Assembly (NCBI GenBank): GCA_011043415.1
Contig: DQXH01000123.1
Location: 1 to 32,794 of the forward strand
Reading direction: 5' to 3'
Origin: Thermoprotei archaeon
Lineage (GTDB): Archaea > Thermoproteota > Nitrososphaeria > Geothermarchaeales > JDFR-13
Length of the DNA stretch: 32,794 bases
Every line of letters begins with the position of its first letter. The stretch's first letter is position 1. The position numbers were made by a program, and so were the translations under genes. The notes under the pieces are model-generated. The model ran no database searches. It had not been told where the DNA came from and saw nothing but the letters and a program-made list of their open reading frames with translations. This document shows positions 28,427 through 32,794 of this stretch, piece after piece.

Positions 28427-29134
28427 CTACTGTATCTTCTCGATAGCCTCTCTAAAGTATCTATTTCTATTCTTCAGGTATTTAATGGCCATTGCGATAT
28501 CCTCACCTGGGGATAATGTATATTCTAGAAATACACCTGTACGTCCATAGATCTCCCTCTTACTGAGCATATATACCCTCTCATTCACTATAGACTCCGG
28601 AATAGATAGTATTTTAGATGCCCAGCCCTCCCTTCCAATTATACAAGTCTCAATATGACCATCGTTAGTCGGCTGGATCAACATAAGCCTCTTATCAACA
28701 CCTGGTACCCTACGTAGACTCCCTAGACTATTATAATCTATCATCCCCCCGAATCTATAGAAGGATATCTCATTTGAAGTGAGCTTCTTCAGTGGATAAC
28801 TAACTACCTTCTTACCATAGTCATCAAGCCAGTAATATACCTTAGGTGTATTGTAGGGTGTTGCCTGGATAATAACTTTATTCCTAATCTCAAATCCATA
28901 TGACTCTAGCGTAGATTCTATCAGAAATGGGCTTACATATCTCAATATAATTATATCGATATCGCTATTAGGGTTAACATCTCCTCTAGCTACACTACCA
29001 TATACATATGGGTTTAAGCCCCTTAGATATAGGGGCTTAGAAATTTTAATGGCCTCCCTCCTAAACTTCTTAAGCAAATCAATTCGATCCTTATTATATA
29101 TTACCCCCCTCCACTCACCTGGTCTACAAATCAT
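28427..29134 (-). CDS. Nucleotidyltransferase superfamily (pol-beta-like) protein
   Basis: YVYGSVARGDVNPNSDIDIIIL is the GS-x10-DxD nucleotidyltransferase motif. Confidence 0.85.
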   Translation of the reverse strand: MICRPGEWRGVIYNKDRIDLLKKFRREAIKISKPLYLRGLNPYVYGSVARGDVNPNSDIDIIILRYVSPFLIESTLESYGFEIRNKVIIQATPYNTPKVYYWLDDYGKKVVSYPLKKLTSNEISFYRFGGMIDYNSLGSLRRVPGVDKRLMLIQPTNDGHIETCIIGREGWASKILSIPESIVNERVYMLSKREIYGRTGVFLEYTLSPGEDIAMAIKYLKNRNRYFREAIEKIQ

Positions 29135-29210
29135 CTTCTTCTACCAATATAAACCTTTTTAACACCAATAATTAAATTATAATATGTTCAAAATATCAAT
29201 TATGACATGA

Positions 29211-29228
29211 ATATGTAAAATTACATAT
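29211..29228. repeat. Inverted repeat ATATGTAA-AA-TTACATAT upstream of the nucleotidyltransferase gene
   Basis: Read directly in the intergenic gap between the nucleotidyltransferase and thiI. Confidence 0.4.
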
Positions 29229-29277
29229 GTTAAATAAATTAAACTATATGAAAATTGTCAAGTTTATGGAAAATTAC

Positions 29278-30780
29278 TCAATACCGTCTTCTAAATCTCT
29301 CGAATCCACCTACGAGATAATATGCTTTATAACCCTTCCTCCTAAGAATATATGCTATATATTTACTTAATACACCTGCCCTGCAGATAATTATAATTGG
29401 CCTATCCCTATAATCCTCTATATATTCACTAAGCTCCTCTTGAGGAATATTTATGGATCCTGGTATATGTGACTCGATATATTCATTTGATGGCCTAACA
29501 TCTATTAATACTGCGTTATCAGGGATCTCATCATATTCTATCGGGTAATCTTCAATAGGCTTTAAATCATACTCCAGATCCCTCAAATCATATACTCTAA
29601 TATTATCTAGAGACTCTTCAAATACTCTAAAGTCTAGTTTAGATTCCTCCTCCTCAACCACCTTGGACGACGCCCTTAGAACAGGGAAACGCTCTACCAA
29701 TGCACATACCTCCTCAACCACCTTAGATGATTCATAGGTCCCGATTTCCATAGCAATCTTCATAATATCATCTTTATCCAGACCGAATAACGGTCTATTA
29801 ACGGGGATTTTAATAGCCTCCTGAGAAACCTTTAAATTCCTCAACGTCTGACTTGAGACCTGCCCCAATACCTCTCCAGTAACTAGACTATCCGCCTTAA
29901 GTAGATCCGCTATATACTCGCCTCCCCTATACATGAAACGCTTCAATATAACTATTCTATAGTCCCTTCTAATCCTATCCCTAATCATAGCTGCTAAAGG
30001 CCTGTAATCAGCTACATACATCTTCGGCCTATACCCATATGACCAGTTTTTAGCGAGTATCGAGACCACTCTTAAAACCTTCTTTAGATACTCCTCACTA
30101 GCTAATTGAGCATGGAAATAATGCACTTCAGCACCCCTCTTAAGTGCATACCAGCTTGCAACCGCTGAATCGAAACCTCCGGAGACTAGGCTTATAATTC
30201 TTCCATCAGTCCCTATTGGCAGGCCTCCATATGCCTTAAACTCCCTTAAATAATAAAATACTTTATTCCCTCTAATCTCGAGTTTAACCCAGATATCTGG
30301 ATTCTTGAGGTCGACTCCCTTTGCATATGGTGTTAATGCCTTTCCAAGCTCCCTATTTACATCTATACTCCTGAAACTATGTTTACCCTCTCGCTTAGCC
30401 TTAACCGCAAATACCTTATTTCTAATGATATCTCGATAGATCTCCACACCCATCGAAACAATGTCATTTAAATCATCGAAATCTCTTGTAACAACCTCCA
30501 TAAACCCAACTATTCCGAATACCCTCCTTAAAACATTAAATATCTTGTCGTCGCCATCGACTTTAACTAGTATCCTACTCCACATATTGACTATCTCATA
30601 TTCCTTATACCCATTTGAAGTAAGAGCGTCTCTAATATTATCTATGAGTCTATTCATAAACCTCCTTCTACTTCTCCTACTCTTTAAAGTTAATTCACCT
30701 AATCTAATCAGAATATCCATATCCATTAAGACTATATCATTGCAATTCAATATTTTTAATAAGTTCTCAAGGCTTTTCAT
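29278..30780 (-). CDS. thiI: tRNA 4-thiouridine synthase ThiI with C-terminal rhodanese domain
   Basis: THUMP-like N-terminus, PP-loop ISLVSGGFDSAVASW, VTGEVLGQVSSQTLRNL, rhodanese ending with Cys loop IIICRAGVLS. Confidence 0.95.
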   Translation of the reverse strand: MKSLENLLKILNCNDIVLMDMDILIRLGELTLKSRRSRRRFMNRLIDNIRDALTSNGYKEYEIVNMWSRILVKVDGDDKIFNVLRRVFGIVGFMEVVTRDFDDLNDIVSMGVEIYRDIIRNKVFAVKAKREGKHSFRSIDVNRELGKALTPYAKGVDLKNPDIWVKLEIRGNKVFYYLREFKAYGGLPIGTDGRIISLVSGGFDSAVASWYALKRGAEVHYFHAQLASEEYLKKVLRVVSILAKNWSYGYRPKMYVADYRPLAAMIRDRIRRDYRIVILKRFMYRGGEYIADLLKADSLVTGEVLGQVSSQTLRNLKVSQEAIKIPVNRPLFGLDKDDIMKIAMEIGTYESSKVVEEVCALVERFPVLRASSKVVEEEESKLDFRVFEESLDNIRVYDLRDLEYDLKPIEDYPIEYDEIPDNAVLIDVRPSNEYIESHIPGSINIPQEELSEYIEDYRDRPIIIICRAGVLSKYIAYILRRKGYKAYYLVGGFERFRRRY

Positions 30781-30836
30781 TAATAATTTTCGAGGCTCTT
30801 AACTATTTTTAGTGGGTATATATAGAGGGGGGTTAA

Positions 30837-31160
30837 ATGTGGAGATGGAGGATTAGGCAGAGGGGTCGGGGTAGACCGATGAAACCAAGGTTTATACATT
30901 ATTTAAGGCCTCATCCCCCGATGATACCTATTAGCTATGGTAGAATACCTCCTCCACCGCCTCATATCAAACCTATTGAGATGACTCCCGACGAGTATGA
31001 AGCCTATATTCTAATTTATTATGAAGGTCTTAGTCAGGAGGAGGCTGCGTTGAAGATGGGTGTATCTAGAGGAACTCTATGGAGAAGTTTAGATAGTGCT
31101 AGGAAGAAGATTGCTGAGATGCTTGCAACTGGAAGGCCTATCATAGTCCGGATGTATTAA
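30837..31160 (+). CDS. DUF134 (UPF0251) family putative DNA-binding protein
   Basis: GRPMKPRFI...MTPDEYEAYILIYYEGLSQEEAALKMGVSRGTLWRSLDSARKKIAEML. Confidence 0.9.
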   Translation: MWRWRIRQRGRGRPMKPRFIHYLRPHPPMIPISYGRIPPPPPHIKPIEMTPDEYEAYILIYYEGLSQEEAALKMGVSRGTLWRSLDSARKKIAEMLATGRPIIVRMY

Positions 31161-31249
31161 CCCTTTATATACAAGTTATGGAATATGAAGTCATGGAGTA
31201 TTGTTAACCTTTATTTTTGTGCATATGCTAATAATTAATGGTGATTGGT

Positions 31250-31483
31250 ATGGGATGGAGATGGGGATTTAGGAGAGGAGGATATGGATATCCACCCTAT
31301 TACCCGCCTTATTATCCACCGCACTATCCACCGTATTATCCGCCAGCGAATCCAGAGGATGAACTAAGATATTTAGAAAATTACAAGAAAATGCTTGAGG
31401 ACGAGAAGAAGGCTATCGAGGAAGAGATTAGAATGATTGAGGAACGCATTAGAGAACTTAAGAGGATGCTGGGTAAGGAATAG
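31250..31483 (+). CDS. Small YPP-repeat/coiled-coil protein (DUF5320-like)
   Basis: [77 protein letters not shown] 31250 preferred over GTG/ATG 31238. Confidence 0.75.
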   Translation: MGWRWGFRRGGYGYPPYYPPYYPPHYPPYYPPANPEDELRYLENYKKMLEDEKKAIEEEIRMIEERIRELKRMLGKE

Positions 31484-31534
31484 TTTTAACACATTCTTTT
31501 TACAATAGAATTATTATAGGGGGGTGGGTGGGAT

Positions 31535-31867
31535 ATTCCTAAGTATATCCTAGTCTATACAAAGAAGAGTAAGAAGCCTGAGATCGGTAGAGTAATTACC
31601 TATGATAAGAATGGAGTGATAGGCATATTTCATAGGAAAGCACCCTTAACAAAAGAGTTGAGGAAGGGAATGCTAGTTATTGCAAGGATTATATCTCCCA
31701 AGGATAAGGATAGAAACTTCTATATTTTATGGCCTGAGGAGATCTTGAAGGATGATAGGATCCCAGAGAAATATAATAAGAATCTGGAGGTATGGGGTAG
31801 ACCAGCATATAAGGAATTGAAGAGGCGTAGGATGGAGAGACTTGAGAAGGAGAAGGCCGGGAGGTGA
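31535..31867 (+). CDS. Small basic conserved-looking hypothetical protein; proposed non-canonical ATT start
   Basis: The frame of the listed ORF (31616) is open back to TAG 31517 with coherent protein (I)PKYILVYTKKSKKPEIGRVITYDKNG; the only RBS-like position is the G-rich block before ATT 31535. Confidence 0.6.
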   Translation: MPKYILVYTKKSKKPEIGRVITYDKNGVIGIFHRKAPLTKELRKGMLVIARIISPKDKDRNFYILWPEEILKDDRIPEKYNKNLEVWGRPAYKELKRRRMERLEKEKAGR

Positions 31868-31872
31868 TGGAG

Positions 31873-32328
31873 ATGTATCTTGATATTATTAAGAGGCTTG
31901 AGGAGGCTGGAGTAAGCTATATATTATTTTATAATAGGGATGGATTTGAAACTGTTGAAAAAGCGTCTAAATATACTGGATACCCCCCTGAAAACATCCT
32001 TAAGACAATGATTCTCAAAGCTGGTGAAAAGTTGATTGCATATATAGTTAGAGGCGATCAAAGGGTGAACCTAAATTTTATAAGTAGTTATCTAGGGCTT
32101 AAAGTAAAGTTGGCCGACGTTAAGTCTATTAAAAATGAACTGGGGATAGAGGTAGGGGGCTTATCAGTACTACATCCAAATATAATGAGGATCGATCGAT
32201 ACATGTCTAGAAAATGCCTTGAGGTATCTGATGTAATTGTAGGAGGTGGAGACCGCCTCCATTTATTTAAAGTATCAATAAAAGACCTAATCGAGTTGAC
32301 TAAACCTACTATATTGGATGATGAGTAG
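31873..32328 (+). CDS. YbaK/aminoacyl-tRNA deacylase-like protein
   Basis: YTGYPPENILKTMILKAGEKLIAYIVRGDQRVNLNFIS...GGLSVLHPNIMRIDRYM; SD-like GAGGTGA at 31861 precedes ATG 31873. Confidence 0.8.
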   Translation: MYLDIIKRLEEAGVSYILFYNRDGFETVEKASKYTGYPPENILKTMILKAGEKLIAYIVRGDQRVNLNFISSYLGLKVKLADVKSIKNELGIEVGGLSVLHPNIMRIDRYMSRKCLEVSDVIVGGGDRLHLFKVSIKDLIELTKPTILDDE

Positions 32329-32341
32329 GAGGCTAACCTTA

Positions 32342-32794
32342 TTATCCTTCTAACGTTCTTACAATATAATCATTAAACCTGCTCCACCATCCTCTTAATC
32401 CCTCTTCAAGATCCTCACTAAACTTCTTAGCCCATTCCTCAACCTCAATCTCCCCTGCTATTGTCGCTATGATATCCTTCACCTTCTTACCCTCCCAATA
32501 CCTCGGTTCTGCACCAGCCTTAATAGAGTACAGTCTTATTAGGGAGTACATCCTTAATGCATGCTTCTTCAAATCGATATCAGTATTAAGAAGTTTACTA
32601 TATAGGATGGGTAATACCTTCTCACCCCATCCACGGTGGAATCTACATAATCCACTATTATCTATTAGATACTCCATTAAAGCTCTTTCTAATGAAGAGG
32701 CTGCGTATTCCTCGGGAGACATGAATGTAGGGTGATAATTCGTCCAGTATCGTCCTAAAATATATAGTGGAGCTAGCATACCAGGCGTCCAATA
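32342..32794 (-). CDS. Probable aldehyde ferredoxin oxidoreductase family protein, C-terminal part (5' end outside window)
   Basis: Frame stays open to the window edge (YWTPGMLAP); DNSGLCRFHRGWGEKV resembles the C-terminal Fe-S cysteine region of AOR-family proteins. Confidence 0.55.
   Translation of the reverse strand, partial: YWTPGMLAPLYILGRYWTNYHPTFMSPEEYAASSLERALMEYLIDNSGLCRFHRGWGEKVLPILYSKLLNTDIDLKKHALRMYSLIRLYSIKAGAEPRYWEGKKVKDIIATIAGEIEVEEWAKKFSEDLEEGLRGWWSRFNDYIVRTLEG

Noticed and set aside
1-32794. tRNA, rRNA, CRISPR array or transposon
   Set aside because: No T-loop/acceptor pairing, regularly spaced repeats, rRNA signature or transposase motif was found by eye; a tRNAscan/CRISPR search would settle it.

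Overview
The window is a gene-dense, AT-rich, archaeal-looking (probably crenarchaeal) chromosomal segment. I found no rRNA, tRNA, CRISPR array or obvious transposon. Main content, left to right: the end of an ABC ATPase converging on a RibU-like ECF S component; a small SocA/Panacea-like protein; a candidate C/D box sRNA; a DUF401 permease apparently co-transcribed with an HTH-phosphoribosyltransferase regulator; a divergent BMP/RbsA-type nucleoside ABC transporter (binding protein, double ATPase, two permeases); indolepyruvate:ferredoxin oxidoreductase IorAB; a SpoIIM-like protein; inositol-1-phosphate synthase; a HemL-like class III aminotransferase; a heavily decayed cytochrome bd subunit I (cydA-like) pseudogene not captured by the ORF track; a saccharopine-dehydrogenase-like protein; aldehyde ferredoxin oxidoreductase; MoaB and MoaC; endonuclease V; dCTP deaminase; SerRS; YjbQ; a class I aminotransferase; a beta-hydroxyacid dehydrogenase; an uncharacterised membrane-anchored protein with possible Sm-like/beta-sandwich segments; a ribbon-helix-helix protein with a perfect 10-bp inverted repeat around its own promoter; a radical SAM protein; a nucleotidyltransferase; ThiI with a rhodanese domain; DUF134; a YPP-repeat/coiled-coil small protein; a small ORF whose only plausible full-length start is ATT; a YbaK-type deacylase; and the C-terminal end of a probable second AOR-family protein. 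The best candidates for a second look are the decayed cydA, the RHH operator, the membrane protein beside it, the candidate C/D sRNA, the non-canonical start, and the predicted PRPP-responsive nucleoside-uptake regulon. All family calls come from reading motifs by eye; no searches were run.
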